A DNA stretch of 64,000 nucleotides from Adenophora triphylla var. japonica (taxonomy: Eukaryota; Streptophyta; Magnoliopsida; Asterales; Campanulaceae), in contig JAFEMH010005415.1 of NCBI GenBank assembly GCA_022495995.1, forward strand, positions 99,858-163,857. The letters run 5' to 3'. Below, piece by piece: positions 22,911 to 36,140 of this stretch (the first letter of the stretch is position 1; each line of letters opens with the position of its first letter). The notes beneath the pieces were generated by a model, which made no database searches, was not told where the DNA came from, and saw nothing but the letters and a program-made list of their open reading frames with translations. Position numbers and translations under genes: made by a program.

Positions 22911-23688
22911 TGAAGTGGTTATCGTAAATGGATTGGGCCTGACCAGTTCAAAGGGTTCAATGGGCTTGGTGGACCAAATAACTTAGGATGGGCCCTAGAA
23001 ATCAAGGAAGATAAATAATAATAACGATAAATAATATTCTGCCTAAAACGTGGCGAAATAGCGTAGCGTGGGGGATAGGTGCGACATATGGCGGAAATAG
23101 AGTGCAGGCGGGAAGCACATGTGGCGAGAAGACAACCTCGTATTCCCCTGATTTTGGGTAGTAAAGGCATAATTTAGAATAAGTGACCAAATATACCTTG
23201 TCGCTTTAGAGGGTTTGTCGCCAGGCGACAAACGCAACTGGTAGGTAACAATTGATTGGGATGTTGACATGTGGCACCCCCCCCATAACGCACAACAGTG
23301 TAACATGATGGGATTGGTAGTACTTTTTACCAACTTTGAGGGTGGTTGACTGACAACGCGTGGGTGAGTGACACGTGTCCCTATGAAGCATGGCCTATGA
23401 TTATGTTGTGATATAAATATGAGAAAGTCAGCATTATGTGGTAAGTTTTTATTCTCTCTCTAGACTCTCTCCTCCATTACTCTATCTCCATACTCTTTAC
23501 TTGATCTGAGACTAGTTACTGATTCTCACGCCGGAGGGGTTTCACCGGAGTCACCCCCGGTTTAGTTCGCCGTTGCTTGTGCGTGTGCAGGGCTTGAGGT
23601 GAGCCATTCCAAGAAGACCAGCCGGAGTATCCATTGGAGTAGCTGGAGATTCAGCTCCTGATCAACACCATTTTCCATGGTAGCATCA
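22911..23688 (+). repeat. 3' LTR of the Tat element
   Basis: Starts TGAAGTGG after the polypurine-like ttgggggctac and ends catca directly before the AAAAC target copy. It carries the same 19-bp palindrome at 23214-23232. Confidence 0.88.
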
Positions 23689-23991
23689 AAAACCTAGAAA
23701 AATGATTAGTGGTACAATGTCGTAACCTCAAGAGAAATTACAAGTACTCAAAAACAAGCCATCGTTTCCAGTATCTCAATTATTCATCAGTTGTAGCTCT
23801 AAGTTGTTCTTTTACTTTGTAATGCTAATAAAGATATTTCAACAAGTTATAAGCTCACTAAGCATGCATCACCACAGTATGCATACTAAGCAAATGACTT
23901 GCAATCTTGCATTCCAATCCCCATGTCAACTAGGAGCGGGAGGACATCTGTCTCTCTTTTGATGATGAATAAGAGTGATCACGAGTTGGAG
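23689..23991. repeat. Intron segment A3, copy 1 (second copy at 46357)
   Basis: From aaaacctagaaaaatgatta to cacgagttggag it matches 46357-46664 at high identity. Directly follows the Tat element; in the other copy it is directly joined to segment A2. Confidence 0.88.
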
Positions 23992-24002
23992 TGATGTAAA
24001 CA

Positions 24003-24064
24003 GAGGGTTATATGAGAATTGACCGAACGGAATTGAAACAAGATGGGATTGAAACCCTATATGA
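24003..24064. repeat. Intron segment A4, copy 1 (second copy at 39498)
   Basis: gagaattgaccgaacg and gattgaaaccct match 39498-39555. It is the left flank of the minus-strand gypsy element. Confidence 0.7.
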
Positions 24065-24509
24065 TGTAAAGAACAGAGGTTGAGATGGAACCGAACAAGA
24101 AACAACAAGATTCGATAGACAAGAAGAAAGCATCAGCCTCTCTTTTCTTTAATTCAATTCATCATCAAAAACTAACTTGTTTAAAACTCTAAAACATGTT
24201 TAAATACTCCTAAGTAAACCCTAAAAACGTTTTGGAATGGAAAGGACAAAAATACCCAACTTAAATGTTTTAATCAAACACCAGAAAAACACATCAGCAA
24301 AATAACGTCGCAGCTTCTCCCGTCAATGAGGCGCCCGTCCCTGCCTAGCTGAGGCGCCGGCCTCGCGCCCGTAAGCTTCGGCCTCGATTTCCTTCAAGTG
24401 AGGCGCGTGCCCGGCCTCCCATGGGAGGCTTGCTCGATCACGCCCTCGGTACGTAGCTTTCTCTGCCTATTTAATCGCCTCGCTTTGCCGCCGTCTCAGA
24501 ATCGCATCA
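24065..24509 (-). repeat. 3' LTR of the minus-strand gag-protease element
   Basis: On the + strand it runs tgtaaagaacagagg to cagaatcgcatca, 445 bp. It is GC-rich in the middle, with palindromes such as GCCTCCCATGGGAGGC (16 bp, perfect, near 24415) and gaggcgccggcctc. Confidence 0.85.
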
Positions 24510-24535
24510 TTCACCTCCCCTTGAAGAAGTCTCGA

Positions 24536-25195
24536 TCACGAGTCGATACCAACAAGACGCTTCAACAGAAACCCCATCTTGCACAAGTGAGCCCAAAGTA
24601 ATCCTCCAGCCTGAAAAATAACTCTCTTTCGATGTGTACTAACTTGCTGCTTGGGCATGATGTTTCGCTTTGATGTGACATCAACAATAGGCCAACTGAG
24701 AAGTTGATGGTTAAGGGGAACAGAAGCCTTACCGGAGTCAAGAGTCTTTCGGTAGAGTGTAGGGTACAATGTGACCGTCACTCCATCTTTCGTAAAGGTA
24801 TAAGTGTTCTTGTAGCCATCATGCTTAACCCTCATATCAAATAACCACGGACGACCAAGCAATAAGTGACACGCAACCATCGACACTACATCGCACCATA
24901 CATCATCCAAGTAACGTTTGCCAATGGAAAATTGCACCAAACACAGCATGTTTACCTTCAATGCACTCCCCTCGCTTAACCAAGACAACTTGTAAGGTTG
25001 TGGGTGTTCTTTCGTCTTCAAGCTTAATTTCTCAACCATCTCAGTAGAAACGATGTTCTCAAAGCTACCACCATCAATGATTACGTTGCACACTTTCCCC
25101 ATGACAGTGCACTTAGTACGAAAAATATTATGACGAAGCCACTCCTTGTCTTCCACATCAGTCACATTCAACACTTGTTGAACCACCAATGCCAC
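24536..25195 (-). pseudogene. Protease region of the minus-strand gypsy element
   Basis: In the same frame as gag but separated from it by one TGA (25196-25198). The aspartic protease motif reads IIDGGSFENIVS, followed by ACHLLLGRPWLFD, the usual second block. The D-G-G form is common in this lineage. The frame ends just before the polypurine tract; nothing of RT remains. Confidence 0.85.
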
Positions 25196-26289
25196 TCATT
25201 GATCTGCAAACACTTCTTCCGTCTCACCACCTGAATCATCTGGTGCTTCATCATAAACTGGTGGACCATCCTCCACTAAAGCAGCAACATGTCGGTTGGG
25301 ACACTCGGCCCTTAGATGACCAATCCCATGACATTTGAAGCATCGAGTGGGCTTGTTACCCCTTGAAGCTTCTGAAACTGCACCAGATTTGTCTGATGGT
25401 GTATCTGGAACTGTTGGTGTAACCCCCTCAACCTTGCTAGGACTTTCACTACTATGATTACCCGAAAAATTCTTGTGGTGCCAAACATTCCCACTCTTCT
25501 TTCGCTGTAACTGCTTTTCAACCTTTAAAGAAAGCCTACAAACATCATCATAAGTCCAGTATTGCTGCAGGTGGACCACATCTGAAATATCAGTACGCAA
25601 TCCCCCATGAAAACGGGCTACTGTTTGCTCGTCCTCTTCTGCAACATCACACTTCATCCACAAACGGTCGAATTCATTTATAAACTCCTCTATAGACATA
25701 TCCCCCTGCCTCAAACTATGATAAGCAAGAAAAGAATCCTGTCTATAGTGTTCCGGAAGAAATTTTTGCCTTAACAATTTCTTCATCTTATCCCAAGATT
25801 GAACCTTGGATTTACCCTCTCTAACCCTTTGTTTATTAACATGCTCCCACCAAATCGAAGCATGTTTCTTCAATTTGATTGCTACCACTTTCACTTTAGT
25901 AGCATCTTTCATAGGTTTTAAATCAAAAATACGTTCAATAGTATTTAACCAATCAATGAACTCGTCAGGATGAGTCTTACCTTCGAATTCCGGAATTTCG
26001 ATCTTGACACCGATATCCTTCAAAGAATATTTCTCATACCAATGCTGATGTCCACGATTTCTGGCAAAGGGATTGACTCCCTCGTGATACTCCTCACCCT
26101 CGGAAGAATTATCCGAATCAGAACCCATCATCGGCGAAGTCCCCCCACGATTTCTGCGATTCTGAACTTGTAGTTGAAGTACCTGAACCTTTCTTCTCAG
26201 ATCGTCGATCTCGATATCGCGTAGATCACGCTCGCGGTGATGATCGTCTTCCGGAGGATCCGCTGCTCGGCCCCTTCCACGACCACCTC
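25196..26289 (-). pseudogene. gag of the minus-strand gypsy element (main part)
   Basis: Open from the junction with the inserted element (26289) to the TGA at 25196. The ORF from 26131 has 311 codons. The retrotransposon-gag core has IEIPEFEGKTHPDEFIDWL, KKHASIWWEHV and the RQGDMSIEEFINEFDRLW block. A CCHC zinc knuckle, CFKCHGIGHLRAECPN, lies near the C-terminus. The N-terminal codons lie at 35494-35520 beyond the 9.2 kb insertion. It is split and so not translatable as one protein. Confidence 0.88.
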
Positions 26290-28964
26290 TGTAACGACCC
26301 TAACCCTAGGCACTAATTTTAATAAAATATTATATGCTTTTAATATTAATGTTAATTTTATGTGCTCATATTATGTCTTTAAATTCTTATATCAAGATGA
26401 AATGGTTGGAAAATAATTTAGAATCCTTAGGATTTCTAGGGAAATAAAATATAGCATCTTGGGGAGTATAATAATAGAAAATGAATAAAATGTGAAAGGA
26501 GGTTAAAGTATGTGGGATAAAGTATTTGAGTAGGAGGGTTTAGTTTACCATTTTAGAACTTGGAGGACTTAGTTGCTCATTTTGGAAAGCCTTGATTTAT
26601 TGGGGATGGGGGGCCATCACCTCCCCCTTATTTCCCTCATCTTTCTTCCCTTTAGTCAACAATCACCATACTCTCCCCATACTTCCCCCTTACTCTTACA
26701 TCCTCCTCCCTCTTTCTCCATCATTTCTTCTTACTCCTCCCAAGAACTCCATGGAAACATAACCTTGAAGCCTCACCTTCTCAAGTTCCTAGAGGAGTCA
26801 TTTCTTCTTCATTTTTCAATCCAAGAGTACTTTTGTGTTTGGGGCAACTAGGAGAGTTGATCAAGCCAAGAAAATCCTCATTCCATCTTGTATTTGCTAA
26901 GGTGAGTTATTATGACCCTTCCCTTCATTAAATGCTCATGAACTCTTAATGTTGTTCTTGTTAATATGATGGTTGTTTAATGCTTTGGAACTATTCTTGG
27001 AATTGAGAAATTGGAAATTGACATAGAATGATGTTAGGGTTCATAGAAGTGGATTTAGAGTGTAAGAAATGGGTGGAGTTAGTTTTTAGAAGATTTAACT
27101 TGAAATGTGTTAGTAAAAATGGGTTGGAAATCATGTGGTAAATGATCTAGGTTTATATCATTTTGGGTTTAAATGATTTAGGATGAAGTTGTGAAGTATG
27201 ACATTGTCCATGAAAGTTGATAAAAGGGTAAGAAGATGGATTGATTAGATTAAAAAGGGTTAAATTGAAATGTGTTAGTGCAATGGGTGGGAAATCATAT
27301 GGTAAGGATCTAGGTTTACATCATTTGGGTCTAAATGACTTAGTATGAGAAGTATTAAATTTAGTAAACCTTTAGGTTCATCAATAAAAAGGGAAGCTTG
27401 GGTTGAAATTTGGTTTTCTTGGAGTTATTGAATTATTGCTGCTGTTGTACCTGTTTCTGGCCGTGGCACGAGTCGTGCCCTCAGGCACGAGTCGTGCCCA
27501 TGGACAATTCGTGACCATGAGTCGTGCCTAGGAGGCCAAGTCGTTCTGAGTAACATAAGAAAAATTGGCACGAGTCGTGCCCTCAGGCACGAGTCGTGCC
27601 ATGGGAAAGTCACGAGTCGTGACCTGGTTAAGAGGAAGTCGTGCCTTGTTGGGAAGCCAGGTTCAGTGAAGGGCCAAAGGGGAACGAGTCGTGCCCTGGG
27701 GCACGAGTCGTGCCCAGGCCTGATTATGTTGCACCAACTTTAGAGCTGTTTAAACCTAATCAAACTGGAACCAAAATGAAATCTCTATAACCTAGATTAA
27801 AGTAGAATACTTTGGCTACACAATGATATCTTAAGTGATCAAAATGGAAGTGGGGAAGTACTTTAAATAATGATTGGAAAACGCTAGGTAGCCTAGTCGG
27901 GTAACTTGACAAATGTGATTCCAAATTGGTAAATTTAACTTGGATCTTCATAGAGGCCATGTATTATTGTATAATGACTATGTAGGGTGGATTGATGATA
28001 CCTCCATGCCTTACTTGAGTTCATATTCATTGATTATATTATGCATAGTGTGTTGAATAAATGTTGCACTATGATATTGGTTGAACATGAGTATATTTTA
28101 CCATGTGGCTATGTTGCTTATCCCCTTTGTGGATTATATTTCAAGTAACTATTATGTGCTTGATGATGTGTTAATCAGCTGATGTTGGGGGTATAACATA
28201 ATACGGTCAATTATGGAAGTGTGACCTAATGTGATCGGATTATGTTATATTTGTGACCGTCCCCTCCCGCGGCCACTGAGTCGGGGTTATAGCATCTGTA
28301 TTGAGCCAAAAGCCTTACAGAGTTGCTACTATCTTATATGGTTCCCTGAAAAATGGGTCTTATAAGATGTGAGTATTGCTTAAGCAGCTCACCTAAGATT
28401 GGAATTTTATATCCAATGTTGTACGACTATTGTTAAGACGGGAAAAGGTAAACCGAGGTAATGTAAAGTGTTTACGGCTTTTCCAATGTGTTATATGCAA
28501 CTTGTTATGTGTTGCATCTTATATGGCATATTGCTGCATTCATAATAGCTTGCTGAGATTTATTCTCACCCCTCTCCCTTTAATGTTTTTAGATTCCGAG
28601 ACAGGCGGACCGGCCAAGTAAGGGCGGTGAGGAGTTTGGAAGTAATATTTTGGGAATTGTCGGGGTATGAATAGGTTGGCGTAGAAAGATTATTTTGGTA
28701 TAATTCATTTAGGGAGTTTGTATTTATAAACCTTAATTTTTTGTTATAACCGATGTCTTTTTGTAACTAAAACAGTTTATTACTTTCAAAGTTGGTCAAC
28801 TCTTTCTCCATTGTAGAAAGGTGTAGAATTATTTTGAAATGGTTATGATAATTATGTTTATGTGTGAAAGTTAAATCAAAGTTTTAAAAAGTTTAGGAAA
28901 TTTGGGTTAGTTTGAGGACGCTCCAGCTCGGGACACGTGTAGGTTCCGGGTCGGGGTCCTCACA
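26290..28964 (+). repeat. 5' LTR (2,675 bp) of the 9.2 kb element
   Basis: About 98-99% identical to 32801-35488. It contains a cluster of GGCACGAGTCGTGCC palindromes at 27465-27715 and a CT-rich leader-like stretch near 26620-26750. The 92-codon ORF at 26573 is duplicated only because the LTR is. Confidence 0.95.
27465..27715. repeat. Cluster of GGCACGAGTCGTGCC palindromes (5' LTR)
   Basis: The perfect 15-bp palindrome GGCACGAGTCGTGCC and close variants occur about seven or eight times in 250 bp, often as pairs separated by ctcag or ctgg. The same cluster is in the 3' LTR at about 33989-34240. Confidence 0.92.
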
Positions 28965-31900
28965 GTTGATATCAGAGCTCGGTTAGAGTTCTCGGGTAGA
29001 GAGTCTAGCTGAGTGAGAGTGTGTGATAACTGACGTCGAGGGTTTAATGCAGGAATTTGTTCAATGACAGAAAATGATAATGACCAACCAAAGAATCAAG
29101 GAAATGTGAGCAATATGGAGAGATAGATTCCTCCACAATCATTTGAGGTATATTACCTGTCTCCGGAGTTAGGTGTCATACTTTTCTAAATTCCCGTTCA
29201 TTTCGTTCTTATGTGGCATTACATTTCGCTTTTATTTGCATAAATGGCCTAAGAGTTGCCTTATGTGCTGGAGGTTCTACTCTTATGGGAGAGTACCTCG
29301 AATCATTCTTGATTATCATGATAATTGTGAGTAAGTGGGCATGGATTGCCGGTGGATGTGGTAGAGATACCAATCCGTGAATTATAGTTATATTGACCTG
29401 AAAAATTTGAGTAGTTGTTGTGTTTGGGGAGGACTGTCACAAGAAGCGAGTCTCCTTATCTATGTTTGATTTGCCTCCGTGTGTAGTTGGGGCGGATAAG
29501 TCATTAATTGATATTATGTCATATATGCGTAAATGTCAAAAGTAGGGCCTAAGGAATGTGAAGGTTATTTGGGTCATGTGTTATATCTGAGTAAAAGACA
29601 CTTGAATTATCTCATGTACCGGTGGTAAATAAATTGGTGAACTCTTAGTTGAGTTAGGTATATGGCCTAATTAAGAGTGGTTTATGGTTGTATAACTTGC
29701 GTGAGTATTTATACATTGGTGTCTCGTGGTGGAGACTAGATATATGAGACTAGTATTGAAAGTGATAGTCTAAGTGGGATTATATGGTTTATAAGATATC
29801 GCGAGTATGAGTTCTTATAGAACTGACATATATATTTGCCTTATGTGCTATAAGTATATTCTCTAATGAGAGATTGATTGTATTCTTGCTACTAATTTGA
29901 ATAGGAAATTAGATATTCTTGTAGGTGATATCACCCTATAAGTTGACTAAGTGGTGTTTTCCATGTGAGTTTCAAAATGGGTTCCCATCAGGTATCATGC
30001 CAGGATATTGAGGCTTTGAGTTGATAATATAAGGTACTATTTTGGTATTCAGATCCCTAGATAGAGGACACTAATTGGGATAATGAAATTGATGGCTCCA
30101 CTTGGGAAATTATTCGATAAAGAAGATAATAAGCTCAACGAATTTCCGTAAGAATGAATTGTTACCATATTTAGAAAAGATGATACTTGGTGGTTATTTA
30201 TAGATTATGGAGATCTCAAATTGGTAACTATGAAGAATAAGTATTCGTTATTACTTGTTGATGATTTGTATGACTGATTTTAGAAACTAGTAGAATACTC
30301 AATGGTTATTAGTTGAATTTTCGGGGTGTTACAATTACAGTGAATGATTGTTGTAAGGATATACTTAAGACAACATTTGTATCTAGTATGACCGTTTTGA
30401 TTTGTGGTTGTGTATTAGTTATGGAGAGGTAAATAGGGTAAATGTGAAGAAGTATAATAGATGTAGTTATTGGTGACTTATAGGATCAACTTCAGGAATT
30501 GGTAATATATGTATATGGTTTGTTTTGAGAAACGATTATCATTAGTTGAGAATATAAAATGAGGATAAATCTTATTGGAAGACAGGATACTTTAGGATGA
30601 TTACACCCTATATGTTGACTTAGTTGTGTGACTCATATGAGAGATTGGTGTGATGCTTGGGAAGGTATTGGCGTTATGCGGATTTTGAGTTTGTTGATGG
30701 TTATCGAGAGGTAAGTTAGTTACACTGTTAATGTTTAATCGCAATTTGGGGATGATTGATCTATGTGAGTTCCAATTATATTTTCTTATTAGGAGATCAT
30801 GGTAATTGATCGGAAACTTGATGTATGCAATACGTTGTTACTAAGTACAATACCAATATCAAAGGTAGGGAATAGATGACTCAAATTAAGTAAAAGTGTT
30901 GAATATTCAACTCGAGGAATTATTGAATTGAGGATGATTTACCAAGTTTATTATCTTAATGAATGTTTTAGTGTTATTTATAGAAGATAGTATTAGTATT
31001 ACGAGATTTTGTTTTCTTATAGATAAATTAACTAGGTATAAATATTATGAGTGGTGGCTACACTATAAATAGAGGTTAAACAAGAAAATTTTGTTAGAAT
31101 TGTTTTAAATGTGTTTTACAACTTTGGATTGTATATTGAACTTCGGTATGAGCATTTGTGCCATTCGGGGATAGTTTGATTTATTAAGGTCAGTGAAACG
31201 TTTTTGTGTACATTAAAATCTGGGAGTAATTTAATTATCTACCACTGGTATGGGACAGTTGTAGATAATTAGATCACTCGAGTTAGTTTTGTTAGCTTAT
31301 CAATCTTTTAAAAAAAAATTCTTAAAATTGTGAGTGGTTTAGTTAATTAAAACTGGTATGGGCCGGTTTTAAATAAATAAACCATTCGAGTCTCATTGGA
31401 TCTCTTTTTATCTATCCTTTGAAATTCTGAAAGATGTTGTAAATATTAGAAAGACATGTTATTCTAAAGATATAATTTGTACAGAAGTAAGTAGAAAGGC
31501 AACCTAGTTCCCCTATAGTGATTAATTATATTAAAGTTTTGATCCGAGAAATGATTTGATAAATGATGGGGTTATTAATGTGACGGTCGCAGTGGACTCG
31601 GTTTTTGTATTGGAGTTGGATCGGCTCCGTTGTGGGCGGCCAACCATTTGATTCGGATATTGATCTGTCACTGGGCCTGAACATAATTGGAGCATTGAAC
31701 TGTGAAATATGGTCGATTAATATTCCGTTTATGGAATCAGGGTCTTATTAGCATGTCTATATTTATTATTCCATGGGCAGTTGTTTAATGTTTGTATTAA
31801 GAGAATTGCGGACGAGATAATTGAAATAACTCGTTTCAAGTAAGTCAAAGACATAAGGTGGTTTGGTTACAAATGTGAAAATAAAATATTGACGTTAGAA

Positions 31901-32800
31901 GATTTATTAAAATATTTAGAGTTCTAGATTGAACTTGAGAGTATTACCAAGATGGCTTTTGTGATTGGGTTACCTTGAAAGTAAAAAAGGAGTATGTTGT
32001 TTTGTTTATAGAAAGTTGATTGTATTTTCTACTCATTATATATGTATATAGTGATGAGATTCTTTGATCAAGTCCTCATATATGTTAGGGGATAGTTTGA
32101 TTGTATAAACCCCATAGTATTAAATGGATTGGATAGACATCATTTGGGAAGGTCCTTTTTGGAATGTATGAATGCTATTAAGTTTAACCTTGTAAAAATT
32201 TGAGAAATCATTACTTATTGTTGAGGATATGCTACGGGCATGTACAATGGATGTTAGTAGTCGATAGGACGTATGGTTACCAGCGGTTGGGTGCGTATAA
32301 TAGCAGTTATCATTCTAGCATTGAGATAAAACCGTATGAGGCGTGGTTCGGGAAGAAAATATCGATCTCTAATTTGTTGGGGTGAGATTGGTGAAGCAAG
32401 GCCTAAGGTAAATTGGCGCCAAAGTTTGTTAATCCATTTGAAGTTTTAGAAAGGGTTGGTGATTTGACTTATAGACTGACTCTGAGCAGCTTATAGAGTA
32501 TTTGAAGTTTTAAAGGTAATATCATAATGTATTTGGTGACATAAGTTGTAATACTTTTATTTATTTATATTTTTATTGAGGTCGTGAAAATTCGGGTTAG
32601 TGATAATTGCATGGTATTCTTGGAACATTAGGTTGTAATATCGTATTATTAATGGAATTAGAAATCTTGGGGAAGAATCACAACATTGAAGAGACTATTT
32701 GGGAATTGGAGTCTGAGGTATACATAAATAACCGAGGCGCGTTGAACATTAGGTAAGTGACCGTCAAATTCGGGACAAATTTTCTGTAAGGGGGAGTGAG
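28965..32800 (+). pseudogene. Decayed internal region of the 9.2 kb element
   Basis: Full of stops in all frames. Two chromoviral pol traces survive in the right order (RT near 30190-30285; integrase end near 32290-32480, including FVNPFEVLERVGDLTYRL). Two similar inverted motifs with tggtatggg centres lie near 31219-31280 and 31325-31405. No functional protein is expected. Confidence 0.75.
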
Positions 32801-35488
32801 TGTAACGACCCTAACCCTAGGCACTAATTTTAATAAAATATTATATACTTTTAATATTAATGTTAATTTTATGTGCACATATTATGTCTTTAAATTCTTA
32901 TATCAAGATGAAATGGTTGGAAAATAATTTAGAATCCTTAGGATTTCTAGGGAAATAAAATATAGCATCTTGGGGAGTATAATAATAGAAAATGAATAAA
33001 ATGTGAAAGGAGGTTAAAGTATGTGGGATAAAGTATGTGGGATAAAGTATTTGAGTAGGAGGGTTTAGTTTACCATTTTAGAACTTGGAGGACTTAGTTG
33101 CTCATTTTGGAAAGCCTTAATTTATTGGGGATGGGGGGCCATCACCTCCCCCTTATTTCCCTCATCTTTCTTCCCTTTAGTCAACAATCACCATACTCTC
33201 CCCATACTTCCCCCTTACTCTTACATCCTCCTCCCTCTTTCTCCATCATTTCTTCTTACTCCTCCCAAGAACTCCATGGAAACATAACCTTGAAGCCTCA
33301 CCTTCTCAAGTTCCTAGAGGAGTCATTTCTTCTCCATTTTTCAATCCAAGAGTACTTTTGTGTTTGGGGCAACTAGGAGAGTTGATCAAGCCAAGAAAAT
33401 CCTCATTCCATCTTGTATTTGCTAAGGTGAGTTATTATGACCCTTCCCTTCATTAAATGCTCATGAACTCTTAATGTTGTTCTTGTTAATATGATGGTTG
33501 TTTAATGCTTTGGAACTATTCTTGGAGTTGAGAAATTGGAAATTGACATAGAATGATGTTAGGGTTCATAGAAGTGGATTTAGAGTGTAAGAAATGGGTG
33601 GAGTTGGTTTTTAGAAGATTTAACTTGAAATGTGTTAGTAAAAATGGGTTGGAAATCATGTGGTAAATGATCTAGGTTTATATCATTTTGGGTTTAAATG
33701 ATTTAGGATGAAGTTGTGAAGTAAGACATTGTCCATGAAAGTTGATAAAAGGGTAAGAAGATGGATTGATTAGATTAAAAAGGGTTAAATTGAAATGTGT
33801 TAGTGCAATGGGTGGGAAATCATATGGTAAGGATCTAGGTTTACATCATTTGGGTCTAAATGACTTAGTATGAGAAGTATTAAATTTAGTAAACCTTTAG
33901 GTTCATCAATAAAAAGGGAAGCTTGGGTTGAAATTTGGTTTTCTTGGAGTTATTGAATTATTGCTGCTGTTGTACCTGTTTCTGGCCGTGGCACGAGTCG
34001 TGCCCTCAGGCACGAGTCGTGCCCATGGACAATTCGTGACCACGAGTCGTGCCTAGGAGGCCAAGTCGTTCTGAGTAACTTAAGAAAAATTGGCACAAGT
34101 CGTGCCCTCAGGCACGAGTCGTGCCATGGGAAAGTCACGAGTTGTGACCTGGTTAAGAGGAAGTCGTGCCTTGTTGGGAAGCCAGGTTTAGTGAAGGGCC
34201 AAAGGGGCACGAGTCGTGCCCTGGGGCACGAGTCGTGCCCAGGCCTGGTTATGTTGCACCAACTTTAGAGCTGTTTAAACCTAATCAAACTGGAACCAAA
34301 ATGAAATCTCTATAACCTAGATTAAAGTAGAATACTTTGGCTACACAATGACATCTTAAGTGATTAAAATGGAATTGGGGAAGTACTTTAAATAATGATT
34401 GGAAAACGCTAGGTAGCCTAGTCGGGTAACTTGACAAATGTGATTCCAAATTGGTAAATTTAACTTGGACCTTCATAGAGGCCATGTATTATTGTATAAT
34501 GACTATGTAGGGTGGATTGATGATACCTCCATGCCTTACTTTAGTTCATATTCATTGATTATATTATGCATAGTGTGTTGAATAAATGTTGCACTATGAT
34601 ATTGGTTGAACATGAGTATATTTTACCATGTGGCTATGTTGCTTATCCCCTTTGTGGATTATATTTCAAGTAACTATTATGTGCTTGATGATGTGTTAAT
34701 CAGCTGATGTTGGGGGTATAACATAATACGGTCAATTATGGAAGTGTGACCTAATGTGATCGGATTATGTTATATCTGTGACCGTCCCATCCTGTGGCCA
34801 CAGGTCGGGGTTATAGCATCTGTATTGAGCCAAAAGCCTTACAGAGTTGCTACTATCTTATATGGTTCCCTGAAAAATGGGTCTTATAAGATGTGAGTAT
34901 TGCTTAAGCAGCTCACCTAAGATTGAAATTTTATATCCAATGTTGTACGACTATTGTTCAGACGGGAAAAGGTAAACCGAGGTAATGTAAAGTGTTTACG
35001 GCTTTTCCAATGTGTTATATGCAACTTGTTATGTGTTGCATCTTATATGGCATATTGCTGCATTCATAATAGCTTGCTGAGATTTATTCTCACCCCTCTC
35101 CCTTTAATGTTTTTAGATTCCGAGACAGGCGGACCGACCAAGTAAGGGCGGTGAGGAGTTTGGAAGTAATATTTTGGGAATTGTCGGGGTATGAATAGGT
35201 TGGCGTAGAAAGAGTATTTTGGTATAATTCATTTAGGGAGTTTGTATTTATAAACCTTAATTTTATGTTATAACCGATGTCTTTTTGTAACTAAAACAGT
35301 TTATTACTTTCAAAGTTGGTCAACTCTTTCTCCATTGTAGAAAGGTGTAGAGATATTTTGAAATGGTTATGATAATTATGTTTATGTTTGAAAGTTAAAT
35401 CAAAGTTTTAAAAAGTTTAGGAAATTTGGGTTAGTTTGAGGACGCTCCAGCTCGGGACACGTGTAGGTTTCGGGTCGGGGTCCTCACA
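32801..35488 (+). repeat. 3' LTR (2,688 bp) of the 9.2 kb element
   Basis: It matches the 5' LTR throughout. It differs by single bases and a short duplication (gtatgtgggataaa twice near 33018-33046). The palindrome cluster is at about 33989-34240. Confidence 0.95.
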
Positions 35489-35493
35489 ACCTC

Positions 35494-35558
35494 TTCCTCC
35501 ACGAACTCCACGCCCTCGTTGGACCATCAATTCGTCCAGACAATTTGATACCAAATTA
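35494..35558 (-). pseudogene. gag N-terminus and primer-binding site of the minus-strand gypsy element
   Basis: On the minus strand it reads MVQRGRGVRGGRG from about 35520, continuing into GGRGRGRAADPPED at 26289 once the insertion is taken out. Upstream on that strand lies ttggtatcaaattgtc, a variant of the initiator-Met primer site, then the LTR edge at 35559. Confidence 0.75.
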
Positions 35559-35566
35559 TGTAAAGA

Positions 35567-36093
35567 TGATGCAGGAGATGATTGTGGAGACGAGGCGGCC
35601 GCCCCATATCTCCCCATGCGTGCGCCTAAAGCCCAAGCCACGGAGGGAATGTCTTCTGTTGTTTCTGTTGTCGATGCGGCCACCCCAGCTGAAGTGATGC
35701 GGACGCCTCAAGCCAAGACAACCATGAGCAGTGTTTCAGCCTTCCAGGCGGGCGCCTGGCCCTAGTCCAGGCGGGCGCCTCGCGCCGTCGTGGGTTTCCT
35801 AATTTCAATCAATTTCGTTTCTTTTGCTAAGTATTTTGAAATTAAAACTTGGGTATTTTGGTCATTGTTTTATTATTTGGTTTTAGGGTTTTGAGGATAG
35901 TATTTAAACACTTTTAGGGCTTTTGTTAAAGACAGTTTATGATATTTGATTTTAAGAGTTTTCTCTTTAATTCCTGGTGGATTCCAGATTATCGCTTGTG
36001 GATTCCAGTATTGTGTTTGAGGATCCTTCGCTTGAAGGGTTCTTGTGATTAGTGCGCTAATCACGAAACTTATCGTGCTTTCGTGCTGCGTCA
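35567..36093 (+). repeat. 5' LTR of the gag-protease element
   Basis: 527 bp. It contains CCAGGCGGGCGCCTGG (7-bp arms around GG) and a second ccaggcgggcgcct nearby, about 35743-35785. About 2.7% different from the 3' LTR. Confidence 0.93.
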
Positions 36094-36140
36094 GTTGGTA
36101 TCGGAGCAGGCTTAACCTGTCTTTTCATCACTGATTGGTT

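Larger units (their letters stand above)
10185..23688 (+). mobile_element. Ty3/gypsy LTR retrotransposon, Tat lineage, with antisense gene
   Basis: 13.5 kb. LTRs at 10185 and 22911 start TGAAGTGG; TSD AAAAC lies at 10180-10184 and 23689-23693. The uninterrupted target survives at 46357-46361 in the duplicated intron copy. The order is gag, protease, RT, RNase H, archaeal-type RNase H, integrase, a 37-bp repeat array, then a three-exon gene on the opposite strand. A second RNase H before the integrase and extra ORFs after it are marks of the Tat clade (Ogre, Retand, Grande and relatives). About six LTR differences in 765 bp point to recent insertion, although gag and RT are frameshifted. Confidence 0.9.
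26290..35488 (+). mobile_element. 9.2 kb LTR retrotransposon with 2.7 kb LTRs and decayed interior (Tekay/Del-like)
   Basis: LTRs at 26290-28964 and 32801-35488 begin TGTAACGACC and end CCTCACA. TSD ACCTC lies at 26285-26289 and 35489-35493. A primer-like site, ttgatatcagagctcgg, follows the 5' LTR; the polypurine aagggggagtgag precedes the 3' LTR. The 3.8 kb interior has no long ORF. Only traces remain: an RT block near 30190-30285 (FIDYGDLKLVTMKNKYS, VDDLYD) and an integrase end near 32290-32380 (NSSYHSSIEIKPYEAWFGKK). Long LTRs with this start suggest a Tekay/Del chromovirus. Structurally it is LARD-like. Confidence 0.9.

Noticed and set aside
26573..26851. A 92-codon ORF occurring twice (also at 33098)
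   Set aside because: It lies in the two LTRs of one element and is conserved only because the LTRs are near-identical. Composition is CT-rich leader sequence.
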